This document shows positions 11,122 through 20,652 of a stretch of DNA of 64,000 nucleotides, one piece after another. The stretch comes from an uncultured Psychroserpens sp. (GTDB lineage: Bacteria; Bacteroidota; Bacteroidia; Flavobacteriales; Flavobacteriaceae). Within the stretch, counting starts at the first letter, position 1, and each line of letters starts with the position of its first letter. The translations under genes and the position numbers were made by a program. The notes below the pieces were generated by a model. It was given only the letters and a program-made list of their open reading frames with translations, made no database searches and was not told the DNA's origin. The DNA is taken from NCBI GenBank assembly GCA_947489585.1, contig CANLEE010000003.1:186001-250000 (forward strand). The letters run 5' to 3'.

Positions 11122-12308
11122 TACCATAGCTGGCTCTTATAGTCGTCAACTTTTGAAGTGCGTTCTCTATTGTAAAGCAATATATGATTTGTATTTACTT
11201 TTTTGTTTCTATAACCCAATAAATGAAATATAGATTTAGCAAAAAACTTAGCTACCCTTAAGTTAACTTTAAGCACCTCCCTTTCCTTATTCTCCCAAGA
11301 TATTCCTGGAAGTAAAACCAAAAGGTTATCAAATTTTAAATGCCTTAACACCGCGGAAAATTTTAAAAGAAAAGGTTTGATGGTCTTGATTACAAAAAAT
11401 CCTTCTTCACCCTTGGGTTGATATAAAGGCATAAACAACCAAGCGTTATACATAAATTTGACCTCTTGAGCATTACTCATTGCTATCGCTGTTCCTTTTT
11501 TAATTCGCTGAAAGCTTTTAAAACTTGGTTTCATTATAAAAACCTCATCACTTTTTATACGATGTAAGTAAATAACTTCGAAAATTTCTGATAAATAATT
11601 CGCATTAGACTCTAGTTGGTTATAATGTTCTTGAAATTGAAATATAGTTTCATTTGTTATAATTTCCGAATACACTAAAGCCAAATAAATAAACGAAATA
11701 CAATTATCTATAGCTTCTTCGTCATCATGCTGTCCAGATTCAAAACCTAGAGACACATATCCTAATTCGTTGATATAACTCAACAGGGGTCCGTTTAGGT
11801 ATTCTTCTATTCCTAAAACAATGGGCACAGGAAATTGTTTAGAAAACTTCCTATTAATTAGTGCATCATTAATCGTGATAAAGGGAAGTGTTTTACTTGA
11901 TGTTGTGTGAAAATCTATGAAATAAAATGGTCCAGAATTAGAACCTATGATGTCTTCTAATAAACCAAATAAGTCGCTTTGCTCTTGCTCTTCTGTCACC
12001 AAATTTTCTTTATGTTGAAGCTCCTCTAACTGGACTTTGGTCCAAAGTCGATTTAAATCTTTATCCAAATAGCGTTGATTTTCTTTTAATGCTTGAAGGT
12101 TTCCAGAAATACCATAAATGGTTCCGCTTACCGTTTCGGGTGTTATCGTTTTCAACACCTGTTTTAATGCAAAAACGCCAGCCGTTTCATTACCATGAAT
12201 GCCTGCAAAAAATACTATTGTTGCACCAGACTTATAGCCCTGTATATGCGCAATTATTCTATCTATTGATAGTGATGTATTCATAGCTTTACTATAGACT
12301 TTCGTCAT
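11118..12308 (-). CDS. Succinylglutamate desuccinylase/aspartoacylase family protein
   Basis: GATIVFFAGIHGNETAG motif; YFIDFHTTSS. Confidence 0.8.
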   Translation of the reverse strand: MTKVYSKAMNTSLSIDRIIAHIQGYKSGATIVFFAGIHGNETAGVFALKQVLKTITPETVSGTIYGISGNLQALKENQRYLDKDLNRLWTKVQLEELQHKENLVTEEQEQSDLFGLLEDIIGSNSGPFYFIDFHTTSSKTLPFITINDALINRKFSKQFPVPIVLGIEEYLNGPLLSYINELGYVSLGFESGQHDDEEAIDNCISFIYLALVYSEIITNETIFQFQEHYNQLESNANYLSEIFEVIYLHRIKSDEVFIMKPSFKSFQRIKKGTAIAMSNAQEVKFMYNAWLFMPLYQPKGEEGFFVIKTIKPFLLKFSAVLRHLKFDNLLVLLPGISWENKEREVLKVNLRVAKFFAKSIFHLLGYRNKKVNTNHILLYNRERTSKVDDYKSQLWY

Positions 12309-12313
12309 GGGTT

Positions 12314-14164
12314 CTAAAAATCATTTGAAGTCAATATCCCAATTAATTTTTTCCCCTTTACCACTGGGAGGCAACTTATTTTATTGGTTGCCATTATCTG
12401 TTTTGCTTCGTTAATAGATTTTTCTTTTGTAATAGTTATCAAATCTTCCTTCATAAAGTTTTGAACACATTTTGTACTTTCTTCTATTTCATTAATATGG
12501 TTTTTAATATCTGACCAGCTCAATAAACCTATTAAATCTTTTTTAGCGTTTATAACAGGCATATGATGAATGTTTTTCCATTTCATGATATTAAGAACAA
12601 GCTCTAAGCTGTCTTTTTTGTCTACGGAAAACAAATCAGTATTCATCACATGAACCACTTTCTTATTAATATCAAAAGTTGTGTGCGCATCTTTGTTTAG
12701 CACTTGCCAAGTGGATACAGGATAATCATGTTCTTGTTTTATATACATGTTAGCTGTTAACACTTGTAAAGCTTCGATTGGTTTTTTAAGTTCTAATAGG
12801 TTTCTATAGCTTTTGGTGAGCCATTCTGAGCCATTGTGTATATTCACTCTATTTTCGATAACTGTTAAATAGTTCTCTGCGTCTCTAGGAGAAATTCCCA
12901 TTTTATAAAGCCCTCGATAAGCCATTGGCAATAATTTATCTAGAATTAAACGTTGACTGGAGATGATAACGCCTTTCCAGTTAAACTGTGCAGCCATTCC
13001 ATATCTTGCCGCTTTAAAAAAATTGAATTTAGCATCTTTGAAATGCATCGTTTCATGGATATCATCTTCAGGCTTTGGTCGTCCAACCATAAGCCCAACC
13101 CAAAACATCATATTAGCAATTTCATCTTTCATTGTTGGGCCAGAGGGAATATATCTATTCTCAATTCTGAGATGTGGTTTTCCTTCGCCAACACCATAGC
13201 AAACACGATTCCAACGATATACAGTTCCGTTGTGAAGACATAATGCTTTTAACTTCGGAATCTCTCCATTCCGTAACATTTCAACACTATCTTTTTCAAA
13301 TTCGGCAGTGACCAGGCTTCTAAATCGCGATATATTATCTTTAAAAATATCGCTTATACTTCCCGTTTCCCAGTTATTTCCAAAACTCACTCTAGATTGT
13401 TTTTCATTCAATAAAAATGAATTAGCTCTGGTGTCAACACTTTGAGTGAATAAAGCAATTCGTGTTTCACTCCAGAGCTCTTTTCCGAAGAGAAAAGGTG
13501 AATTGGTACAAGCGCTTAACACAGGCCCCGAAATTGCCTGTGCCCAATTGTAGCTTTTTATAAAATCGTCTGGATGAATTTGCAAATGTGATTGAAAACT
13601 AGTGTTACAGCCTTCTAACATTACCGAATCGTGCAGCAAATTGAGTTCATCAACCCCTTTGATATGGATATCAAAATCTTGTTTTCTAGATTCTTTTATC
13701 GCATCATTAAGCACATAATAGCGCTGAATTGGCGTCATGTTATCAATACTAATATGCTTGAGTGATAATGTTGGCAAAATACCTGTTAACGCAATTTTTG
13801 TATTGTGTTTTTCAGCCACAACTTTGGCTTTATGTAATAAGTCTTTAAGTTGCTTATGCAGTTCAGAAAAACAATCGTCTTTAAGCTCAAAAGGATCTAA
13901 ATTAATTTCAAGGTTGTAGTTTCCAATTTCCGTGGTAAAATGTTCATCATCGATGTCTTTTAAAATGTCGAGCGCATTTCCGCTAGGTAAAAATTCATTA
14001 TCTAAGAGACAAAACTCCTGTTCTGCACCAATACGTATTGGTGCTTTTTCAATCATATCCTTATCGATCATCTCATCTAAAGCTTCAATATCTTTAGTTA
14101 ACTGATGGATATAATTTGCTTTATCTTTTTTTTTCGAGAGCTTCGTTACATTTAAGTTTCCCAT
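12314..14164 (-). CDS. Glutamate-cysteine ligase (GCS2)-like amidoligase fused to a CBS domain pair
   Basis: GAEQEFCLLD and LRIENRYIPSGPT resemble the GCS2 family; C-terminal half carries two CBS-like repeats (HHMPVINAKKDLIGLLSWSDI, SCLPVVKGKKLIGILTSND). Confidence 0.8.
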   Translation of the reverse strand: MGNLNVTKLSKKKDKANYIHQLTKDIEALDEMIDKDMIEKAPIRIGAEQEFCLLDNEFLPSGNALDILKDIDDEHFTTEIGNYNLEINLDPFELKDDCFSELHKQLKDLLHKAKVVAEKHNTKIALTGILPTLSLKHISIDNMTPIQRYYVLNDAIKESRKQDFDIHIKGVDELNLLHDSVMLEGCNTSFQSHLQIHPDDFIKSYNWAQAISGPVLSACTNSPFLFGKELWSETRIALFTQSVDTRANSFLLNEKQSRVSFGNNWETGSISDIFKDNISRFRSLVTAEFEKDSVEMLRNGEIPKLKALCLHNGTVYRWNRVCYGVGEGKPHLRIENRYIPSGPTMKDEIANMMFWVGLMVGRPKPEDDIHETMHFKDAKFNFFKAARYGMAAQFNWKGVIISSQRLILDKLLPMAYRGLYKMGISPRDAENYLTVIENRVNIHNGSEWLTKSYRNLLELKKPIEALQVLTANMYIKQEHDYPVSTWQVLNKDAHTTFDINKKVVHVMNTDLFSVDKKDSLELVLNIMKWKNIHHMPVINAKKDLIGLLSWSDIKNHINEIEESTKCVQNFMKEDLITITKEKSINEAKQIMATNKISCLPVVKGKKLIGILTSNDF

Positions 14165-14257
14165 GACCTGATGATTTAATCATAACTAAAGTTACTTTAA
14201 ACTTTAGGCATAAAATATGACTTAAGTCATGGTTTAGAAGGCCTTACTAGAAATAAA

Positions 14258-14285
14258 AAAAGCACTAAAAGAGGTTTTAGCGCTT
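14258..14285. terminator. Hairpin terminator between adjacent minus-strand genes
   Basis: Stem AAGCACTAAAA / TTTTAGCGCTT with flanking A/T run. Confidence 0.6.
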
Positions 14286-14306
14286 AAATATATTTTAATG
14301 TATCAA

Positions 14307-14945
14307 TTAAAGAACCTCTAAAATCGCTTGTGGATCAGCACGCAATTTATAATCTTCTTCTACAAAATGATATCTTATTTTACCTGATGTATCTATCACA
14401 TAGGTTGCCGAAATAGGTAATTCGCTGTTCGTATTACCTTGGCTCTGGTTTAAATCAATTTTAAACTTTTCAGAATATAACGATATCAAATCTTGCGGTA
14501 ATTGATAAACCAAGTTTATAGATCTTGCAAAATTATTATCGGTATCGCTTAAGACTTCAAACTCTAAGGCATTCTTTTCTAAAGTAAATAAGGAGTTGTC
14601 TGGACTTTCAGGGCTGATAGCTACCAACTGAGCGCCCCTCTGTTTTAACTCGGGTAACACATTTTGTAAGGCTCTCAACTCGATGTTACAGTATGGACAC
14701 CAACCACCTCTGTAAAAAGCGATAACTAATGGTCCGTTTTTTAAAAGTGCTTCAGAAGATACGGTCTCGCCTTTAGCATTTGATAATGTAAACAACGGAA
14801 ATTGATCTCCAGTTTTTAGCGCTTTGCTTGTGAGTTGTGATTCGGAAAGCTGGTCAATAGCATTAAACATAATTTGTTTTATGGCTTCAGGGTATTTTGC
14901 TGCAGATTGATCTGCATGTGCTTTTAATAATTCTGTTAAGGACAT
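14307..14945 (-). CDS. Peroxiredoxin-like protein (AhpC/TSA, thioredoxin fold)
   Basis: AFYRGGWCPYCNIELRALQ motif. Confidence 0.85.
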   Translation of the reverse strand: MSLTELLKAHADQSAAKYPEAIKQIMFNAIDQLSESQLTSKALKTGDQFPLFTLSNAKGETVSSEALLKNGPLVIAFYRGGWCPYCNIELRALQNVLPELKQRGAQLVAISPESPDNSLFTLEKNALEFEVLSDTDNNFARSINLVYQLPQDLISLYSEKFKIDLNQSQGNTNSELPISATYVIDTSGKIRYHFVEEDYKLRADPQAILEVL

Positions 14946-15062
14946 CTTTTGTTTTTTGGAATTGGTCAGTGTTATTTAAATAACCTAACATTTGTTTTCA
15001 TTTAATAGTCTCTTTTAAAATTAAGTTATAAGAATTTTCATACTTTTGAAAAAAGAAAAACC

Positions 15063-18000
15063 ATGAGAAATATTACTTTTACTTTTCTACTATTAACTCT
15101 ATCTAGTATAGGGTTTTCACAAGTTCAAGTTACTAGTTATTTTGATTCTAATTTAGATAAAGATTCAAACCCTTCAGACTTTATTGTCTTCAATAATAAG
15201 TTGTTTTTTGTTACAGACAATGACAGTTATGGTTCAGAAATTTGGTATAAGAATGATGCGCAAAGTAATGCTACTTTGCTTAAAGATATAAATCCGGGAC
15301 CTTCTAGTGGTATTTCATATATTCTCATTGGAAACCGTCGCAAATTTGCCGAGACGACTACAATATTTAATGGTGAACTCTATTTTATAGCATCAGACGG
15401 TACGTCCAATGGTGATTTATGGAAAACCGACGGAACAGAGGCGGGAACTGTCAAGGTGACAAGTTCAATTGATTTTAATATTGATTATTTAAATACAAAC
15501 CAGGTTAATTTCCAATTATCTTCAACAAATGATTTTATTTTTTTCATTATTAAAAAAGATACTTTTATTGAAGTTTGGAAAAGTGATGGCACTAATTCAG
15601 GAACCGAACTTGTGAAAGATAACATACAGGTTTCACAATCTGCTTCCTATTATAAGAACAACGTAAACAACCTATATATTTTTACTCAAAGAACTTTTGA
15701 GTCAAATGATATAGAATTGTGGAGAAGTGATGGAACAGAGGCTGGTACCTTTATACTCGTTGATGATATTAGTGGAAGTGGCGCGGGTATTTCTGGAGGA
15801 TCATCTCTAAGCCATTATGTTAAATACAATAATGAACTATACTTTGCCGCTAGATATTTTAGTGGAAGTGATACAGTGATTGGTATTATGAAAACTGATG
15901 GTACAATTGAAAATACCGTAGTTGTAAACGATCTATTTAACGTAGGAATTAATATAGATTACGGTGATGTTGTAGAAGTTAACAACAAACTCTATTTCTC
16001 GTTTTTTAGAATTAATGCAAATCATTTATTTATTTGGGAATACGACCCGCTTACAGGTACAAAACAATTGGTTTATGATGAAGATGTTGATTATTATTTT
16101 ATGTGTTCAAATATGGAGTTATCGTCTAACAATACGATATTGTTTACAGGACCAGATAGTAATAAAAATGCGTTATTAGAATTTGACCCAAGCGATTATT
16201 CAACCACTGTTATTAAAGAATTAATAGATCCTCAGCCGTTCAGCTTTTTTCTCAAGGGTACGCACCCAAATACAGTTAAAACTATAAACTCTAACACTTA
16301 TTTTATTAACCAGTTTGATGATTCAAACACAGAAACTAGATTGGGTTGGATAAGTGCTCTAACCGAAGTGAGTACTATCAATATTGAAAACTTAAATGAC
16401 ATTAGCAGAACTATAGTTTTTGATAATAATTTATTTTTTCAAAAAAAGACAGACACCGAAGGGGTAGAACTTTGGAAAAGTGATGGATCTAATATCAATA
16501 CTATTATATCTGACAATATTAACCTATACCCTCCTGGTATTGAGCCCTCAGCTAATTCGGTTAATTTCAATTTAAAACGTTTAAATAAAACCTCTGATAA
16601 TATCATATTTTCTGCAAGTGATCCTACTAATGGTTTAGAGCCGAGATCTTACAGCAATTTAAATGATAACAATATATTATTATCAGATATTAATTCAGGA
16701 ATTACCGATTCTTCTGCAGGAGCTACAAGTGGGTTTATTGAATATAATGGTCTAGTGTTTTTCTTCGCTAAAAATATAGATGGAGATGACGAATTATGGA
16801 AAACAGATGGTACTGCTTCTGGAACAACTAAAGTTCCTGGGTTTATAGACGGTATTTCATATCGCCAAATGTCAAACTTTCATGTTCTTGATAATGGGTT
16901 TTTATATTTTACAGGCTTTAAATCTAACGAACATTACCTATATGCTACAAACGGAAATTTAATCGTTGAAGTTAAGAGTTTTGGTACTGGTACTAATACA
17001 TTTGATTCAATGGTCTCTAATGATGATAAAATTTATTTTTATAATCCAACATTCTCAGGCTCGAACCTTTGGGTTAGTGATGGGACAACAGATGGGACAG
17101 TATTATTAAAAACGTTTAATAGATTACGATATTTTGCTGCTGTTGGTGATGAGATGTTTTTTAGTGCTATTGAAAATTCTGGAGGAGAACAAGAACTTTG
17201 GAAAACCGATGGTACTACCTCGGGCACAATAGAGGTTGCAGATATTATTCCAGGAATATCCTCTGAACCAAGAAATCTATCACCATTAAACGATAATCTA
17301 ATATTTAGTGCCTATACAGAGCAATATGGAAGAGAATTATGGATTTCTGATGGCACAGAAAGCGGCACTGTATTACTAAAAGACATTAATTTAGGTAATG
17401 CTAGTGCTTTTTCAGAGGTTCCATTTGGTTTCAATTCATTTACTATAAAACTAAATAATGAAATTATCTTTCCTGCAACTGATGGTATGGGAGGCATAGA
17501 ATTATGGAAAACTGATGGTACAGAAAACGGCACAGTTCTGCTACAAGATATTAACGCTGGTGCAGCTGGCTCTAACCCTAATAGTTTTGTTAAGATAAAT
17601 AATCTAATATACCTTCAAGCGACTACAGAAGATGAAGGTGCTGAGCTCTGGAAAACTGATGGATCTTCAGAAGGCACAACACTTGTTTCAGATGCTATTA
17701 ATCCTGGTGCTCTTGGTGCTGTTCCTCAAGATATGATAGCTTTAGGTGATGATCTTATTTTTACAGCAACAACGCTCAATAGTGGAAGACAGTTATGGAA
17801 GATTGAAAATGAAACTTTAAATCTTGACGATGTAAACATTTCAAAACAATCTATTTTATTTCCAAATCCAACAAACTCAATAGTTTATATTAAAACTGAA
17901 TCTCAACTTGATGGGCTTAAGGTTTTTGACGTAAGTGGTAAACTGGTTAAAACCTATACCCAAGTAACCAATAATCAAATTGATATTTCTGAATTGAATT

Positions 18001-18071
18001 CTGGTATCTATTTTATTCAATTCACTATAGGTTCTAACCTCATTACCGAAAAACTAATTAAGAAAAATTAA
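15063..18071 (+). CDS. ELWxxDGT repeat protein with T9SS type A sorting domain
   Basis: About ten repeats of the type ELWKTDGTxxGT; C-terminal SILFPNPTNSIVYI...LNSGIYFIQFTIGSNLITEKLIKKN. Confidence 0.9.
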   Translation: MRNITFTFLLLTLSSIGFSQVQVTSYFDSNLDKDSNPSDFIVFNNKLFFVTDNDSYGSEIWYKNDAQSNATLLKDINPGPSSGISYILIGNRRKFAETTTIFNGELYFIASDGTSNGDLWKTDGTEAGTVKVTSSIDFNIDYLNTNQVNFQLSSTNDFIFFIIKKDTFIEVWKSDGTNSGTELVKDNIQVSQSASYYKNNVNNLYIFTQRTFESNDIELWRSDGTEAGTFILVDDISGSGAGISGGSSLSHYVKYNNELYFAARYFSGSDTVIGIMKTDGTIENTVVVNDLFNVGINIDYGDVVEVNNKLYFSFFRINANHLFIWEYDPLTGTKQLVYDEDVDYYFMCSNMELSSNNTILFTGPDSNKNALLEFDPSDYSTTVIKELIDPQPFSFFLKGTHPNTVKTINSNTYFINQFDDSNTETRLGWISALTEVSTINIENLNDISRTIVFDNNLFFQKKTDTEGVELWKSDGSNINTIISDNINLYPPGIEPSANSVNFNLKRLNKTSDNIIFSASDPTNGLEPRSYSNLNDNNILLSDINSGITDSSAGATSGFIEYNGLVFFFAKNIDGDDELWKTDGTASGTTKVPGFIDGISYRQMSNFHVLDNGFLYFTGFKSNEHYLYATNGNLIVEVKSFGTGTNTFDSMVSNDDKIYFYNPTFSGSNLWVSDGTTDGTVLLKTFNRLRYFAAVGDEMFFSAIENSGGEQELWKTDGTTSGTIEVADIIPGISSEPRNLSPLNDNLIFSAYTEQYGRELWISDGTESGTVLLKDINLGNASAFSEVPFGFNSFTIKLNNEIIFPATDGMGGIELWKTDGTENGTVLLQDINAGAAGSNPNSFVKINNLIYLQATTEDEGAELWKTDGSSEGTTLVSDAINPGALGAVPQDMIALGDDLIFTATTLNSGRQLWKIENETLNLDDVNISKQSILFPNPTNSIVYIKTESQLDGLKVFDVSGKLVKTYTQVTNNQIDISELNSGIYFIQFTIGSNLITEKLIKKN

Positions 18072-18077
18072 ACAGGC

Positions 18078-18680
18078 TTATAACCTAACACCAATACCAA
18101 TATTATGTGTAGATTGCTGTACTTGATTAAGGTTTGCTCTATAGCTTACAAACCATTTTCCTTTTCGGTTGTATTGTAAGCCAAGACTAATGTTATCAAA
18201 ACGGGTTTGATTGCCTCCAATTTCAGAAAAAAGATAGAGTCCGCTTCTATAGGTTTTTGGGTATTCAATGGTTTTGGTGACTGTAATCTCTCGAGGCACT
18301 TTAAGCTTATACGAGATTTGACTGTCTAGAAGATTGCCTTCTACAAGATTGTAGCTAAAAATATCAATGTCGTCATTGCTAAGCGTATCTTTGTATATTT
18401 TAGCCTCTAAAAGTTTTAAAGCGTCTTTTGACTTTGGACGTGTTTCACTAATTGCAGTGACATTGTCTCTATCAACGTAAACTGTTTTATAGCTTAAGGT
18501 CTGGACTTTAAACGTATCCACTTTTGTTTGCCAAATTGTATCTCTTACAATGGTCACTTTTGGGGCGTTGTTTGCTTCGGAATTCGTTTTACTGCACCGC
18601 TTCGTTAGCAAATTGAACATGATAATTGCAAGAATAATTAGTAGCAGTGTTTTTTCGGTGGAAATATGCTGTATTTTCAT
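18078..18680 (-). CDS. Spanin-like candidate: N-terminal TM segment, periplasmic linker, beta-strand-rich C-terminus
   Basis: Track ORF begins at 18761, but the better start is MKIQHISTEKTLLLIILAIIMFNLL at 18680. Located directly after holin and endolysin genes. The spanin role is inferred from position and topology. Confidence 0.45.
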   Translation of the reverse strand: MKIQHISTEKTLLLIILAIIMFNLLTKRCSKTNSEANNAPKVTIVRDTIWQTKVDTFKVQTLSYKTVYVDRDNVTAISETRPKSKDALKLLEAKIYKDTLSNDDIDIFSYNLVEGNLLDSQISYKLKVPREITVTKTIEYPKTYRSGLYLFSEIGGNQTRFDNISLGLQYNRKGKWFVSYRANLNQVQQSTHNIGIGVRL

Positions 18681-18782
18681 AATTGTGATATTAAGATTTA
18701 TAAAAACAAAGCCTCGATTCTTGATCTGTTTCGCTTCCTGAAACAAGACCAAGAATGTCAATAGCTTTGATGTTTTGTTGCT

Positions 18783-19214
18783 TTACTCTGAATCGTTTTT
18801 TTGTTTTGATTCATCGCCTTCTGTAAGCGTTTCTATGGTCTCCTTAAGCGGTGTTAATTTTATTAAATTAACCAGCGCTTTAAATGGGTTGACACCATAT
18901 ATTGCATTGTAGTTCTCGAGTATGGATTTGATCTCAGTAATTGCGATAAATCCAGCAATTATCTTTAAAAATGGTACTTCATTGACAATGTATTCTTCTA
19001 AAAAGAAGGCTGCCAAGATGACCAGGTTATAGATAAAGAACTTAGAAATGGTATGACCAATTCTAGAACTACGAATTGGTATTCGGTTTTTAATAGAGGC
19101 GTAGGCACCTGTAATAAAATCGACAATGATTAAAAAAACCATCGTCACCATAACTGCATTCACAGGAGACAAGAGCGCAAGCAACCAAAACATAAATTTG
19201 ATTACTTTTTCCAT
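18783..19214 (-). CDS. Phage holin family protein
   Basis: MFWLLALLSPVNAVMVTMVFLIIVDFITGAYASIKNR...SRIGHTISKFFIYNLVILAAF: small multi-TM holin pattern seen in Bacteroidetes phages. Confidence 0.75.
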   Translation of the reverse strand: MEKVIKFMFWLLALLSPVNAVMVTMVFLIIVDFITGAYASIKNRIPIRSSRIGHTISKFFIYNLVILAAFFLEEYIVNEVPFLKIIAGFIAITEIKSILENYNAIYGVNPFKALVNLIKLTPLKETIETLTEGDESKQKNDSE

Positions 19215-19232
19215 GTCAATAGTATTTATGGG

Positions 19233-19661
19233 TTATTCAATATGTGTTAGCTGTCTATAGTCTAACACTCTTGGTTTTGGATATGCTTTAATGCATACCA
19301 TGTTTCGCTGATTACCTCCAAGCACATAGACATAGTTTTTTGTGGCTTTAATAAAAAACCCAACGTGTCCTTTCCAGCTTCTAGGAGATTCTCGCCAAAA
19401 GACGACAATATCACCAACTTTTGGATTAGCAGTTGAGGAGCCAACACGTAACCAACTTCTTGCAGTTAACTTGCCTGAATATTCATATCCAGCAGTTTTT
19501 GCAACCCAATTAGCATAGGCACTACACCAGGCGGTTTCGTCTTTAAGTTTTGAGCCGTCAAAACCCGTTTCATTAAAGTATTTCAAAATTCTAAGGTTGT
19601 CTTTGGAGCCAACAGTCTCTTTAACGCCATACTCGGATAGCGCTTTAGCGATAATATTCAT
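19233..19661 (-). CDS. TIGR02594-like CHAP-type peptidoglycan hydrolase (endolysin)
   Basis: ETAWCSAYANWVAKTAGYEYSGKLTARSWL...VGDIVVFWRESPRSWKGHVGFFIKATKNYVYVLGGNQ; no signal peptide. Confidence 0.8.
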   Translation of the reverse strand: MNIIAKALSEYGVKETVGSKDNLRILKYFNETGFDGSKLKDETAWCSAYANWVAKTAGYEYSGKLTARSWLRVGSSTANPKVGDIVVFWRESPRSWKGHVGFFIKATKNYVYVLGGNQRNMVCIKAYPKPRVLDYRQLTHIE

Positions 19662-19949
19662 CGGTTCAATATTTTTATTAATGATTAAGTGAATAAAAAT
19701 ATATTCACCTCTGGAAACACTGCGTTTTCGTATTAAAAAGCTGAATCACATTTTAAAAGAAGTGATTAACTTTCTTAATACTCATTTCATACATATGTTT
19801 GAATTAATTTTAAGTAGACCAAACTCGTTACCAAAGATTACTTGTATAATTTGTTTCTTAACCAGAATAGGGTTAATCTAGGTTTCATGAGTTTCCACTT
19901 AACACGAATTGTTATTAACTAACGGTAAACGTTGTTAGAAAAGCGAATA

Positions 19950-19981
19950 CAAATATAATCATATTACATAGATTATACAAA
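19950..19981 (-). promoter_or_regulatory. Bacteroidetes-type promoter for the lysis cassette
   Basis: Minus strand reads TTTG-N20-TATATTTG (TATATTTG = 19957..19950, TTTG = 19981..19978); about 280 nt upstream of the endolysin start. Confidence 0.5.
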
Positions 19982-20014
19982 CATTTTACAAAAAATATGT
20001 GTTAAATTTTGTAA
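19979..20014. promoter_or_regulatory. Candidate operator: AAACATTTTACAAA (19979-19992) plus inverted partner AATTTTGTAA (20005-20014)
   Basis: 14-mer identical to one at 29482-29495 next to the S24 repressor gene; overlaps the -33 element of the lysis promoter. Confidence 0.45.
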
Positions 20015-20021
20015 TTTGTTG

Positions 20022-20525
20022 TTATTTGGTTTTGGTAATGCCGTCTAATATTTTGAGAAGTGTTGGGTGCCTGTGATTGCCGTGCATCTCTTGAATAAAT
20101 TGTGCAGCCCTTTCTAAATTCATGCCTATTGCAGAAACATGTAATGGGTTTTGGCTCGTGCCACGATAAACCTCTTTGACTGTTTCTTTATTAGCATGAA
20201 ACGCACGTTTTGCCACACCAATAATTGGGGTTTTGTTGCCTAAAGCCTCATACAAATAACCGCCTAAACCATAATTACCGTCATTATCGATATACACATG
20301 GCCATCTACTAAAATAGCCTCAATAGTATTTAGATCTACTTTTGAAATGGTTTTCAACAAACAAGGCAATTCGCGCTTGTAAAATTGACCTGGTTGGTAC
20401 GATGCAACCTCATTAATGATATCTACAAAAACCTCATGAGCAACCTCATCAGCTTTACTTAAAAAGATTAAGCCAACGCTTTTAGCGTAATTGGTTTTAT
20501 AATGAACGTCTATAGCTAGGTACAC
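20022..20525 (-). CDS. Endonuclease V-like protein
   Basis: AIDVHYK start and AILVDGHVYIDNDGNYGLGGYLYEALGNKTPIIGVAKRAF resemble the endonuclease V (Nfi) core. Confidence 0.75.
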   Translation of the reverse strand: MYLAIDVHYKTNYAKSVGLIFLSKADEVAHEVFVDIINEVASYQPGQFYKRELPCLLKTISKVDLNTIEAILVDGHVYIDNDGNYGLGGYLYEALGNKTPIIGVAKRAFHANKETVKEVYRGTSQNPLHVSAIGMNLERAAQFIQEMHGNHRHPTLLKILDGITKTK

Positions 20526-20551
20526 AGGTCTAAATTTTGGCGTCTAAAATA

Positions 20552-20583
20552 CAAAAGCTACAATAATCACATTGTAGCTTTTG
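20552..20583 (-). terminator. Hairpin terminator after ORF 20653-20958
   Basis: Perfect 13-bp stem CAAAAGCTACAAT / ATTGTAGCTTTTG, 6-nt loop. Confidence 0.75.
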
Positions 20584-20652
20584 ATTGTTTTTACTCACTG
20601 TTACCACTCAATAAATATGGTATTATTAGCAAATCTAGCTTGAGAAATAGTT

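Noticed and set aside
15063-18071. CRISPR-like or tandem DNA repeat in the ELWxxDGT gene
   Set aside because: Repeats are protein-level ELWxxDGT motifs with diverged DNA, not a CRISPR array. No CRISPR array was seen anywhere in the window.
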